37,229 nucleotides of DNA, taken from contig CANQQA010000006.1 in NCBI GenBank assembly GCA_947625885.1, forward strand, positions 67,832-105,060, read 5' to 3'. How positions within the stretch are numbered: the first letter of the stretch is position 1; each line of letters begins with the position of its first letter. Under the pieces are notes generated by a model. The model had not been told where the DNA came from. It searched no databases and saw only the letters and a list, made by a program, of their open reading frames with translations. This document shows positions 18,314 to 26,525 of the stretch, piece after piece. Position numbers and translations under genes: made by a program. This DNA comes from an uncultured Bacteroidales bacterium. GTDB taxonomy: Bacteria > Bacteroidota > Bacteroidia > Bacteroidales > UBA11471.

Positions 18314-19267
18314 ATGAGACATTTTACTTCCGTTAAAGATATTGGCGACCTGCATGCCGCCCTGCAAGAGGCGCTTGCCGTGAAAGCCGACCGTTTTGCC
18401 TACCAGCATCTGGGCAGGAACAAAACGCTGATTATGATATTTTTCAATTCGAGTCTGCGCACCCGCCTCAGCACCCAAAAGGCTGCCATGAATCTGGGCA
18501 TGAACGTCATCGTGCTCGACATCAACCAAGGAGCATGGAAGCTCGAAACCGAGCGGGGCGTCGTCATGGACGGCGACAAGACCGAACACCTGTTGGAGGC
18601 GATACCCGTCATCGGCTGCTATTGCGACGTCATCGGGGTGCGGTCGTTCGCCCGCTTCGAGAACAAAGCCGACGATTACGAGGAGAAAATCATTTCGCAG
18701 TTCATACAGTATTCGGGTCGTCCCGTGTTCAGTATGGAGGCAGCCACCCGCCACCCGCTGCAAAGTTTCGCAGACCTTATCACTATTGAAGAATATAAAA
18801 AGAAAGCGCGCCCCAAAATCGTGCTTACGTGGGCGCCTCACCCCAAAGCCCTGCCGCAGGCGGTCGCCAACTCGTTCGCCGAATGGATAAATGCGATAGG
18901 CTACGAATTGGTAATCACCCACCCCGAAGGGTATGAACTCGACCCCCGTTTCGTGGGAAACGCTCGCGTGGAGTACGACCAGCGGAAAGCCTTCGAGGGG
19001 GCGGACTTCATCTACGCGAAAAACTGGTCGGCATACACCGACCCGAACTACGGGAAGGTCATCAACACCGACCGCTCGTGGACGGTCGATGCCGAAAAAA
19101 TGGCGCTGACCGACAATGCCTATTTCATGCACTGCCTGCCGGTGCGCCGCAACATGATCGTTACCGACGAGGTCATCGAAAGTCCGCAGTCCATCGTGAT
19201 ACCCGAAGCCGCCAACCGAGAAATTTCGGCGCAGGTGGTGCTGAAAAAGATTCTCGAAAGCCTTTAA
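18314..19267 (+). CDS. argF': N-acylornithine carbamoyltransferase (ArgF' type)
   Basis: 317 aa. It carbamoylates an acylated ornithine in arginine synthesis, the route characterised in Bacteroides fragilis, where N-succinylornithine is used. Carbamoyl-phosphate motif FFNSSLRTR is at about residues 43-51. The carbamoyltransferase HPLQSFADL follows ATR, and HCLPVRRNM lies near the C-terminus. LDINQGAWKLE and FAEWINAIGYE are typical of the acylornithine subgroup rather than ordinary OTCase. Residue 90, known to set succinyl versus acetyl preference (Pro in B. fragilis SOTCase, Glu at the equivalent position in Xanthomonas AOTCase), is Thr here within DGDKTEH. The exact acyl substrate is therefore uncertain. 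It follows proA by 20 bases; argS follows from its own promoter. Confidence 0.93.
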   Translation: MRHFTSVKDIGDLHAALQEALAVKADRFAYQHLGRNKTLIMIFFNSSLRTRLSTQKAAMNLGMNVIVLDINQGAWKLETERGVVMDGDKTEHLLEAIPVIGCYCDVIGVRSFARFENKADDYEEKIISQFIQYSGRPVFSMEAATRHPLQSFADLITIEEYKKKARPKIVLTWAPHPKALPQAVANSFAEWINAIGYELVITHPEGYELDPRFVGNARVEYDQRKAFEGADFIYAKNWSAYTDPNYGKVINTDRSWTVDAEKMALTDNAYFMHCLPVRRNMIVTDEVIESPQSIVIPEAANREISAQVVLKKILESL

Positions 19268-19296
19268 CCGGTTTCCTGTTTACAAAGGAAAAATCG

Positions 19297-19304
19297 TACC
19301 TTTG
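19297..19304 (+). promoter_or_regulatory. argS promoter -7 box (TACCTTTG)
   Basis: TACCTTTG matches TAnnTTTG. A loose -33 (TTTC at 19272-19275) sits 21 bases upstream. The predicted start of transcription is around 19310-19312, inside the left arm of the hairpin at 19308-19328. Confidence 0.65.
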
Positions 19305-19307
19305 CAC

Positions 19308-19328
19308 CTCCGCAGCATCGCTGCGGAG
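19308..19328 (+). promoter_or_regulatory. Perfect hairpin at the 5' end of the argS leader
   Basis: CTCCGCAGC (19308-19316) and GCTGCGGAG (19320-19328) form a 9-bp stem with a 3-nt loop, 23 bases before the argS ATG. It lacks a T-tract, so it is not an obvious terminator. Possible roles are an mRNA-stabilising 5' stem, an operator, or a binding site for a protein. It is far too short for a T-box. Confidence 0.5.
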
Positions 19329-19351
19329 AGATTCATTTTAATTTCATCGCT

Positions 19352-21148
19352 ATGAAAGTAGAAACACAGATAGCCCAAAGCATCGCTGCCGCCCTGCAAT
19401 CGCTGTACAGTATAGCGGTCGCACCCGATACCCTGCAACTGACAAAAACAAAAAAAGAGTTCGAGGGCAACCTCACGTTGGTGGTATTTCCTTTTCTGAA
19501 AGCCTCCCGCAAGTCGCCCGAAGCGACGGCGCAGGAAATCGGCGCTTATTTGCAGGAACACGCAGCCGACCTGATAGCGGGGTTCAATGTGGTGAAAGGA
19601 TTTCTCAACCTCGTCATTGCGCCCGCCTGCTGGGTGGGACAGCTCAATGCCATCAACGCCGATGCCTCCTACGGCATCAAGACGGCGGCGCCCGACGCTC
19701 CGTTGGTGATGATAGAATACTCCTCGCCCAATACCAACAAGCCGCTGCATCTCGGGCACGTGCGCAACAACCTGCTGGGATACAGCCTGTCGTGCATCAT
19801 GGCAGCGAATGGAAACCGCGTGGTGAAAACCAATATCGTGAACGACCGCGGCATACATATCTGCAAGTCGATGCTGGCGTGGGAGAAGTGGGGCGAAGGC
19901 GTTACTCCCGAATCGTCGGGCAAGAAGGGCGACCATTTGGTGGGCGACTTTTATGTGCTGTTCGACAAACATTACAAACAGGAGGTTGCCGAGCTGGAAG
20001 CCGCCGGCAAGAGCAAGGAGGAGGCTGAAGCCGCCTCGCCGCTTATGGCGGAGGCGCGCGAAATGCTGCGCCGCTGGGAAGCCGGCGACCCCGAAGTGCG
20101 CCGCGTGTGGGAGATGATGAACGGTTGGGTGTATGCCGGTTTCGATGAAACATACCGCCGCATGGGGGTCGGTTTCGACAAGATATACTATGAGTCGCAG
20201 ACTTATCTCGACGGCAAGAAAAAGGTACTCGAAGGGCTCGAAAAAGGCATCATGTACCGCAAGGACGACGGCTCTGTGTGGGCTGACCTTACGGGCGAAG
20301 GACTCGACCAGAAACTGCTGCTGCGCGCCGACGGCACGTCGGTGTATATGACGCAGGATATAGGCACTGCCCAGCAGCGTTTCCGCGACTATCCTATCGA
20401 CCGCATGGTGTATGTCGTGGGCAACGAACAGAATTACCATTTTCAAGTGCTGTCGATTCTGCTTGACAAACTCGGCTTCAAATGGGGTCGGGAGCTGGTG
20501 CACTTTTCTTACGGCATGGTGGAACTGCCCGAAGGCAAGATGAAATCGCGCGAAGGCACGGTGGTCGATGCCGACGACCTCATCGACGAAATGGTGAATA
20601 CCGCCCGCGAAACGTCGGCGGAACTCGGAAAACTCGACGGCTGCACGCCGGAAGAAGCCGACGCCGTTTCGGAAATGGTGGGTCTCGGTGCGCTCAAATA
20701 TTTCATTCTGAAAGTCGATCCGCGCAAGAACATGACGTTCAATCCCAAAGAGTCGATAGACTTTAACGGCAACACGGGACCGTTCATACAATATACGCAC
20801 GCGCGTATTTGCTCGGTGCTGCGCAAGGCTGCCGACGAGGGTATCGTATTGCCGCAGCAGGCGGCGACGAACATCGTGCTTTCGAACAAGGAAATATCGC
20901 TGATACAGCAGTTGGCGGCGTTTCCCGAAGTGGTGGCGGAGGCAGGTGCGCAATTCAGTCCCGCGCTGATAGCCAATTACACCTACGACCTCGTGAAAGA
21001 GTACAACCAGTTCTATCACGACTTTTCGATTCTGCGCGAATCCGATGCCGATGTCAAGGCGTTCCGCCTGCTGCTGTCGGCGAATACGGCGCGCATCGTC
21101 AAGACCGCGATGGGTTTGCTCGGCATACAGGTGCCCGACCGTATGTAA
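19352..21148 (+). CDS. argS: Arginyl-tRNA synthetase
   Basis: 598 aa, class I synthetase that charges tRNA-Arg in the cytoplasm. The N-terminal ArgRS-specific Add-1 domain spans about residues 1-110. The signature SSPNTNKPLHLGHVRNN carries the HIGH equivalent H133-LGH136. The KMSKS equivalent is the degenerate MKSREG at 397-402, as is normal for many ArgRS. VYMTQDIGTAQQRF and the C-terminal anticodon-binding DALR domain (FIQYTHARICSVLRK onward) complete the fold. ATG 19352 follows the promoter and leader hairpin. It converges on galK at a shared terminator. Confidence 0.97.
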   Translation: MKVETQIAQSIAAALQSLYSIAVAPDTLQLTKTKKEFEGNLTLVVFPFLKASRKSPEATAQEIGAYLQEHAADLIAGFNVVKGFLNLVIAPACWVGQLNAINADASYGIKTAAPDAPLVMIEYSSPNTNKPLHLGHVRNNLLGYSLSCIMAANGNRVVKTNIVNDRGIHICKSMLAWEKWGEGVTPESSGKKGDHLVGDFYVLFDKHYKQEVAELEAAGKSKEEAEAASPLMAEAREMLRRWEAGDPEVRRVWEMMNGWVYAGFDETYRRMGVGFDKIYYESQTYLDGKKKVLEGLEKGIMYRKDDGSVWADLTGEGLDQKLLLRADGTSVYMTQDIGTAQQRFRDYPIDRMVYVVGNEQNYHFQVLSILLDKLGFKWGRELVHFSYGMVELPEGKMKSREGTVVDADDLIDEMVNTARETSAELGKLDGCTPEEADAVSEMVGLGALKYFILKVDPRKNMTFNPKESIDFNGNTGPFIQYTHARICSVLRKAADEGIVLPQQAATNIVLSNKEISLIQQLAAFPEVVAEAGAQFSPALIANYTYDLVKEYNQFYHDFSILRESDADVKAFRLLLSANTARIVKTAMGLLGIQVPDRM

Positions 21149-21168
21149 CCGCCGGTCGCAAAAACAAG

Positions 21169-21206
21169 ACGAGCCGCAGGAGTTTTCCTGCGGCTCGTTC
21201 TTTTTT
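21169..21206. terminator. Bidirectional terminator between argS and galK
   Basis: A 12-bp perfect stem (21169-21180 with 21187-21198) and a 6-nt loop, followed on the plus strand by a T-rich run to 21206. An A-rich left flank gives a T-rich tail on the other strand. Confidence 0.9.
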
Positions 21207-21220
21207 GAAAGGAATGTCGA

Positions 21221-22366
21221 TTACAGTTTGCGGGAGCCGTCGCCGATTTTGACGGGATAGATTTTCGGCTCCTTGCCGAATTTGGCTTTGAATCCTTTGA
21301 CCGCCGTTTCGATGAAGTGGTCGTATTTGTCTTCGGGCACGAGGTTGATGGTGCAGCCGCCGAAGCCGCCGCCCATGACGCGCGAGCCGGTAACGCCGCA
21401 TTCGCGGGCTACGTCGTTGAGGTAGTCGAGTTCTTCGCAGCTTACTTCATAGAGCTTGCTCATGCCGTGGTGCGTGCCGTACATTTTTTCGCCGACGGTC
21501 TTGTAATCGCCTTTTTTCAGGGCTTCGCAGGCGTCGAGGAGACGTTGAATCTCTTCGATGACGTATTCGGCGCGCATGTAGTCTTCGGTGCTTACTTCAT
21601 TTTTCACCTCTGCCAACATCTGCATATCGGCATCGCGCAGGAGCGACACTTCGGGGTGATGTTTCCGTATGGCGGCGACAACGGCTTCGCACGATTCGCG
21701 ACGGCGGTTGTATGCCGACGATGCCAATTCGTGTTTTACCACCGAGTCGATGAGCACCACTTTGTAGCCTACGGGATTGAACGGCACGTATTCGTATTCG
21801 AGCGAGCGGCAGTCGAGACGAATCAAATGCCCCTCTTTTCCGAATACGGAGGCGAATTGGTCCATGATGCCGCATTTTACGCCGCAATAGTTGTGTTCGG
21901 TAGCCTGTCCGATTTTTGCCAACTCGAATTTGTCGATGCCGAGACGGAATATTTCATTGAGCGCGAAGGCGAACGTGCTTTCGAGGGCAGCCGACGAAGA
22001 AAGACCTGCACCGAGCGGCACATCGCCGGAGAATGCCGTGTCGAAGCCTTCGACCTGTCCGCCCCGTTTGGCGATTTCGCGCACGACGCCGAAGATGTAG
22101 CGCGCCCAGCTTTGAGCGGGAACGTCGGCTTCGTTCATACCGAATTCCGCATATTCGTCGAGATCGACCGAATAGGCGCGTACTTTGTTCGTACCATTGA
22201 TTTTTATTTCGGCAAGCATACCCTTGTCTATGGCGCCGGGCAGCACGAAGCCGCCGTTGTAGTCGGTGTGTTCGCCAATGAGATTGATGCGACCGGGCGA
22301 AAAGTAGAGTTCGCCGCTTGTGCCGAAATGTTCGCGGAATTTTTTCCTTACCTGTGTATTGTCCAT
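21221..22366 (-). CDS. galK: Galactokinase
   Basis: 381 aa GHMP-family kinase that phosphorylates alpha-D-galactose at C1 (Leloir pathway). The galactokinase signature GRINLIGEHTDYNGG is at about residues 24-38. The GHMP ATP-binding loop is PLGAGLSSSAALE. The catalytic Asp lies in CGIMDQFASVFG, and motif 3 is TGSRVMGGGFGGCTINL. It starts 17 bases after the MFS transporter stop and is the last gene of the leftward unit. galT and galE, which complete the pathway, are not in the window. Confidence 0.97.
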   Translation of the reverse strand: MDNTQVRKKFREHFGTSGELYFSPGRINLIGEHTDYNGGFVLPGAIDKGMLAEIKINGTNKVRAYSVDLDEYAEFGMNEADVPAQSWARYIFGVVREIAKRGGQVEGFDTAFSGDVPLGAGLSSSAALESTFAFALNEIFRLGIDKFELAKIGQATEHNYCGVKCGIMDQFASVFGKEGHLIRLDCRSLEYEYVPFNPVGYKVVLIDSVVKHELASSAYNRRRESCEAVVAAIRKHHPEVSLLRDADMQMLAEVKNEVSTEDYMRAEYVIEEIQRLLDACEALKKGDYKTVGEKMYGTHHGMSKLYEVSCEELDYLNDVARECGVTGSRVMGGGFGGCTINLVPEDKYDHFIETAVKGFKAKFGKEPKIYPVKIGDGSRKL

Positions 22367-22383
22367 TGTATGATAGATTAAGG

Positions 22384-23724
22384 TTAATCGACGGGAATAT
22401 CTTTGTTCACGTTTTTACAGCCTACAAGACCGTAATAGAGCAGGTAAGCCAGCGCAGCCACGATGAGCCAGTAGCTGTTCATGTAGCCCGCTCCTTTGGC
22501 GATGGCTTGCTGTATGAGGGGCAGAATGCCGCCGCCGACCACCATCATCATGAAGATGCCCGATGCCTGTGCCGTGTATTTGCCCAGCCCTTCGACGGCG
22601 AGGTTGAAGATGCCGCCCCACATGACCGATGTGCAGAGACCGCACAATACAAGGAACAGAGCGCTGATAGGAACTTCTGCCATGACGATACCGTTTTCGA
22701 TGCTGTAACCCGGCATGTAGAGCGTATTCTCTTTGGGGAAGAAAATTGCCAGAATCACCAGTACGATAGCTACTGCCGATACGGCAATGAGCTGCGTGCC
22801 GGTCGATACTTTGCCGGCGATGACGCTGCTCAGCGTCCGTCCTACCAACATAAGCAGCCAGTAAATGGCAACGATGGCGCCGGCTATGGCGGAGGCATCG
22901 CCTGCGACACCCGCGCCGGTGGCGCTTTGGTCGGAAAGGTAGAAATTCAGTGTGCCCGGTATGCCTATCTCTATGCCCACGTAGATGAAAATTCCGATGA
23001 CACCGAGTACCGTGTGGCGGAAATTCCACGGCGAGTGTTCCATTTTTTCTTTGGCACCGTTGCCTTTATGGAGATGCGGTTCGGGGATATCGACGAACGA
23101 GATGATGCAGAATGCGGCAGCAAATACGCCCATGGCAATCCACAACAGCGGCGTTACGTCGCCCATGGTCGAAGCTGGCGTGAGCGAACCGATGAGAGCG
23201 CCGACGAAAAACGGCGTCAAGGTAGCCGAGAGCGAGTTGAGCGCGCCGCCGGCTTGCAAGAGCTGGTTGCCTTTGTTACCGCCGCCTCCGAGCAGGTTGA
23301 GCATGGGATTGACCACCGTGTTGAGCATGCAGACGCAGAAGCCGCAGATGAATGCCCCCAGCAGATAGACGAAGAAGTTGTAGCACACCGTGATGCCCGA
23401 TAGCGTGAATGCGGGAACATTCGCCCCGACGAAGCTCGACAGGTATTGCACGGCAAGACCGACTACGCCTACTGCCATTGCCCACAATGCGGTTTTCTTG
23501 TATCCGATTTTTACGAGCAGGTTTCCGGCGGGAATGCCCATAAAGAGGTAGGCGAGGAAGTTCATCATGTTTCCCATCATGCCGAGAACGCCGTTGCCCT
23601 CGAATTGATAGCCCCAAATCGTGCCTATGGGAGCAGCCAGATTGGTTACGAAAGAAATCATCGCGAAGATGAAGAACATGGCGATAATGGCGATGATGTT
23701 TCCGTTCTTTTTTGTCGTTGTCAT
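22384..23724 (-). CDS. MFS sugar transporter, FHS family (glucose/galactose:H+ symporter type)
   Basis: 446 aa inner-membrane protein with about 12 hydrophobic segments, starting with IIAIIAMFFIFAMISFVTNL. It matches the fucose/glucose/galactose symporter (FHS) branch of the major facilitator superfamily. Features include GIPAGNLLVKIGYKKTALW in the cytoplasmic loop after helix 2 and NPMLNLLGG, the family's characteristic Asn-Pro region. VGRTLSSVIAGKVS is the equivalent loop in the second half. A charged cytoplasmic linker around residues 215-230 (PEPHLHKGNGAKEKMEHS) separates the halves. Lying between galM and galK, galactose is the likely substrate, but glucose is also possible. Confidence 0.88.
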   Translation of the reverse strand: MTTTKKNGNIIAIIAMFFIFAMISFVTNLAAPIGTIWGYQFEGNGVLGMMGNMMNFLAYLFMGIPAGNLLVKIGYKKTALWAMAVGVVGLAVQYLSSFVGANVPAFTLSGITVCYNFFVYLLGAFICGFCVCMLNTVVNPMLNLLGGGGNKGNQLLQAGGALNSLSATLTPFFVGALIGSLTPASTMGDVTPLLWIAMGVFAAAFCIISFVDIPEPHLHKGNGAKEKMEHSPWNFRHTVLGVIGIFIYVGIEIGIPGTLNFYLSDQSATGAGVAGDASAIAGAIVAIYWLLMLVGRTLSSVIAGKVSTGTQLIAVSAVAIVLVILAIFFPKENTLYMPGYSIENGIVMAEVPISALFLVLCGLCTSVMWGGIFNLAVEGLGKYTAQASGIFMMMVVGGGILPLIQQAIAKGAGYMNSYWLIVAALAYLLYYGLVGCKNVNKDIPVD

Positions 23725-23751
23725 AGTTTTCAGATTTTTGGTTAGGAACGA

Positions 23752-24840
23752 TTATTTTCTGATGGAGAACTGGTAACGGCAGGTTTGCGTGTAAAACTCT
23801 CCCGGACGCAGTATGGTCGAAGGAAAGTGCGGTTTGTTGGGACTGTCGGGGAAGTGCTGCGTTTCGAAGCATATCGCCGTGCGGGCGGTATATTTGCGCC
23901 CGCATTTTCCTGTAAATCCGTTCAGCCAGTTTCCGGTGTAGAGTTGTACGCCGGGTTCGGTGGTGTGTACCGTCATGACGATGCCGGTTTTGGGCGAGTA
24001 GGCTTCGGCAGCGAAGGCATATTCACCCGGAAAGTTTTTCGCCAGCACGTAGTTGTGGTCGTATCCGCGACCGAAACGCAGCTGCTCGAAATCGGCGTCG
24101 ATACGCTCACCCACAGCCGTCGGGCGCAGGAAACTCATGGGAGTTCCCTCCACCGGAGCAATCTCGCCGGTCGGTACCGACTTGTCGTCCATCGGCGTGT
24201 AGAAAGGTGCGTCGATAGTAACGATGTGGTTGGTAACATCTCCGCCGCCGTCGCCGTTGAGGTTGAAGAACGAATGGTGCGTGGGGTTGCACACGGTCGC
24301 CTTGTCGGTTGTGGCGCGGTAGTGAATCTCCATGGCGTTGTCGTCGGTGAGCGTGTAGGTAACTTCTATTTTCAGGTTGCCCGGAAAACCCTCTTCACCG
24401 TCGGGCGAAATATAGGTGAGGTGCAGCGTTTGCGTGTCGCTTTGGCGGGCGTCCCATACGACTTCGTTGTAACCCTTTATGCCGCCGTGCAGGGCGCAGT
24501 CGGGATTGTTGGAACGTATGTCGTATGTCGTTCCGTCGAGATTGAAACGGCATTTTCCGATGCGGTTTCCGTAGCGACCGATTAAGGCGCCGAGATATTT
24601 TTCGGGGGAGTGGAGGTAGCCCTCTATGGAGTCGTGTCCCAGCACGACATCGGTCATGGAGCCGTCGGCGGCAGGAACGAGCAGCGTTACGACGATGCCG
24701 CCGTAATTGGTGATGCAGATTTCAGCTCCATTGCGGTTGGTCAGTTGGTAAAGGGCGACCTTTTTCCCGTCGATGACGGCGTCGAAGTCCGATTTGCGCA
24801 GACCCGAGCGTGTTTTTTCGGTAAGATTTTCGGTGGACAT
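23752..24840 (-). CDS. galM: Aldose 1-epimerase (mutarotase)
   Basis: 362 aa. It interconverts alpha and beta anomers of galactose or glucose, feeding galactokinase. The N-terminal strand region includes ITNYGGIVVTLLVPAADGS. HGGIKGYNEVVWDA contains one substrate-binding His. The catalytic His is in NPTHHSFFNLNGDG, and the catalytic Glu is in ICFETQHFPDSPN near the C-terminus. No signal peptide is seen, so it is probably cytoplasmic. It starts 12 bases after the DHOD-like stop and precedes the MFS gene by 27 bases, with no obvious promoter between. The gal block may thus be read from the engB promoter, or from an internal one not visible here. Confidence 0.95.
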   Translation of the reverse strand: MSTENLTEKTRSGLRKSDFDAVIDGKKVALYQLTNRNGAEICITNYGGIVVTLLVPAADGSMTDVVLGHDSIEGYLHSPEKYLGALIGRYGNRIGKCRFNLDGTTYDIRSNNPDCALHGGIKGYNEVVWDARQSDTQTLHLTYISPDGEEGFPGNLKIEVTYTLTDDNAMEIHYRATTDKATVCNPTHHSFFNLNGDGGGDVTNHIVTIDAPFYTPMDDKSVPTGEIAPVEGTPMSFLRPTAVGERIDADFEQLRFGRGYDHNYVLAKNFPGEYAFAAEAYSPKTGIVMTVHTTEPGVQLYTGNWLNGFTGKCGRKYTARTAICFETQHFPDSPNKPHFPSTILRPGEFYTQTCRYQFSIRK

Positions 24841-24852
24841 AATCTGGCGTTT

Positions 24853-25827
24853 TTATGATTTACAGATTTCTCTCGTTTGGCGGATAAACTGCAACCGTTC
24901 GTAACCGGCAGGGTCGGCGATGCGGCGATAATTAAGCTGTCCTCGCGCTTCGGTGACGGAAGCGAAGTTTTGTTTTTCGAGCCACCGTGTGAGCGAGTTC
25001 AGCATTTCGCCGATGATTTTGTTGCCGTTGCGGTAGAGCGTGGTGCAGAGTTCGACGGCGGAGGCGCCGACCAAAATCGCTTTGATGAGGTCTTCGGGTT
25101 TGTGTACGCCGGTGGAAGCGGCTATCGGCAGATTGACGGAACCCGATACGATGCCTATCCAGCGGAGGGTGTCGCTCAGGTCGGTTGCCGATGTGAACGG
25201 GTCGGCGGCGACCATGCGCAGGGTATGAATGTCGATGTCGGGCTGCCACGGACGGTTGAATAGTACGACAGCGGCGGCTCCTGCCGATTTCAGTTGGTCG
25301 ATTACCGAAACGAGATTGGAAAGGTTACGGCTTATCTTGACGATGACGGGCAGGTGTACGACTTTTTTTATCTGTTGCAGAATTTCGACGTGGAGCTGTT
25401 CCGTTGCGCCCGGCGTGTATTCGGCGGAGGTGTCGATTTTCTGAATATTGAGTTCGAGGGCGGAGGCTCCCGCATTTTCCAGTTCGGAGGCAAATTTTAC
25501 CCATTCTCCGCTGTCGTAGCAGTTGATGCTGGCGATGACGGGAACGGCGACTGCGCGGCGCGCTTCTTTGACGAGGGTGAGGTATTTTTCGATTTCGTGG
25601 GCGCGCACCGTATTTTGCAGGAAGTCGCGCGCTTCGGGATAGTCGGAGCTGCCGAGCAGTTGTTCGCTTTGAGCGTCGAGCTGCTCTTCAAAAAGCGATT
25701 TCAATACGACGGCGCCGATGCCTGCTTTTTCGAGGGCGATGATTTTGTCCGTGCTGTCTGTTTGTCCCGAGCTTGCTGCGATAACGGGGTTCCGGAGTTC
25801 CAATCCGGCGAATGAAGTTTCGATCAT
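24853..25827 (-). CDS. Dihydroorotate dehydrogenase-like flavoprotein, probably not a true DHODase
   Basis: 324 aa from ATG 25827 (MIETSFAGLELRNP); a longer reading runs into yggS and is rejected. The FMN-binding TIM barrel is recognisable. It has the N-terminal NPVIAASSG, the phosphate/FMN Lys region VVLKSLFEEQ (K43), PVIVKISRNLSN and the C-terminal IAASTGVHKPEDLIKAILVGASAVE. The stretch that in class 1 enzymes reads roughly ELN(I/L)SCPN is ELNIQKID here (residues 125-132), so the catalytic Cys/Ser and Pro-Asn are missing. This fits the Bacteroidota DHOD_like subgroup, for which loss of catalytic residues is noted. Substrate unknown. It lies between yggS (11-base gap) and galM (12-base gap). 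Confidence 0.85.
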   Translation of the reverse strand: MIETSFAGLELRNPVIAASSGQTDSTDKIIALEKAGIGAVVLKSLFEEQLDAQSEQLLGSSDYPEARDFLQNTVRAHEIEKYLTLVKEARRAVAVPVIASINCYDSGEWVKFASELENAGASALELNIQKIDTSAEYTPGATEQLHVEILQQIKKVVHLPVIVKISRNLSNLVSVIDQLKSAGAAAVVLFNRPWQPDIDIHTLRMVAADPFTSATDLSDTLRWIGIVSGSVNLPIAASTGVHKPEDLIKAILVGASAVELCTTLYRNGNKIIGEMLNSLTRWLEKQNFASVTEARGQLNYRRIADPAGYERLQFIRQTREICKS

Positions 25828-25838
25828 GGTATATAATG

Positions 25839-26519
25839 TTAATATGGGTTGATAATTCTTTCTCCAAAAATGAAGCTGCCGATACGCACCAGCGTCGAGC
25901 CGCAGGCGACGGCAAGTTTGTAATCGTGCGACATGCCCGAAGATATTTCGCAAAAGCGGTCGTCGTCGGCAAAAAAGTCGCGCTTTATTTCGGCATGGAA
26001 TTTTTGCAGAGCGGCAAATTCGCGCTGCACGGCAGCCGTGTCGTCGGTGAGTGTCGCCATGCCCATGACTCCGCGCAGCCGTATGTGCGAGAGGGTGCGC
26101 CATACGCCCGACGCGAGGTATTCCCGACATTCGTCGAAAGAGAATCCGTATTTCGTTTCTTCGGCGGCGATATGTATTTGCAACAAACAATCGACCGTTC
26201 GGTTGCAGCGGGCAGCCTCTTTTTCGACCTCCTGCAACAGATGCGGCGAGTCGATGCTGTGTATCAGCGAGATGAACGGAACGATTTGTTTTACCTTGTT
26301 GGTTTGCAGGTGCCCGATGAAATGCCATTCGATGTCGTCGGGCAGGACGGCTTGTTTCGCCACGAGTTCCTGCACGCGGCTTTCTCCGAAAATGCGCTGT
26401 CCGGCATCGTAGGCTTCCTGTATCGCTTCGACGGGGTGAAACTTCGACACCGCTACCAGCCGCGTGTGCAGCGGCAGGTTCGATTTTACGATGGCAATAT
26501 TTCGGGCTATTTCGTTCAT
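25839..26519 (-). CDS. YggS/PLPBP family pyridoxal phosphate homeostasis protein
   Basis: 226 aa, the common family length. It is a single-domain PLP-binding barrel like the N-terminal domain of alanine racemase. The PLP Lys is K26 in LVAVSKFHP, followed by YDAGQRIFGESRVQEL and WHFIGHLQTNKVKQI. The phosphate-binding end is EISSGMSHDYKLAVACGSTLVRIGS. Family members buffer PLP and affect amino-acid and vitamin B6 balance, with no established catalysis. It is tightly packed between DUF4494 (6-base gap) and the DHOD-like gene. Confidence 0.95.
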   Translation of the reverse strand: MNEIARNIAIVKSNLPLHTRLVAVSKFHPVEAIQEAYDAGQRIFGESRVQELVAKQAVLPDDIEWHFIGHLQTNKVKQIVPFISLIHSIDSPHLLQEVEKEAARCNRTVDCLLQIHIAAEETKYGFSFDECREYLASGVWRTLSHIRLRGVMGMATLTDDTAAVQREFAALQKFHAEIKRDFFADDDRFCEISSGMSHDYKLAVACGSTLVRIGSFIFGERIINPY

Positions 26520-26525
26520 GTCGGT

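Noticed and set aside
19308-19328. argS leader hairpin as a T-box or attenuator
   Set aside because: The leader is about 40 bases, with no specifier loop, no T-box sequence and no second hairpin with a T-tract.
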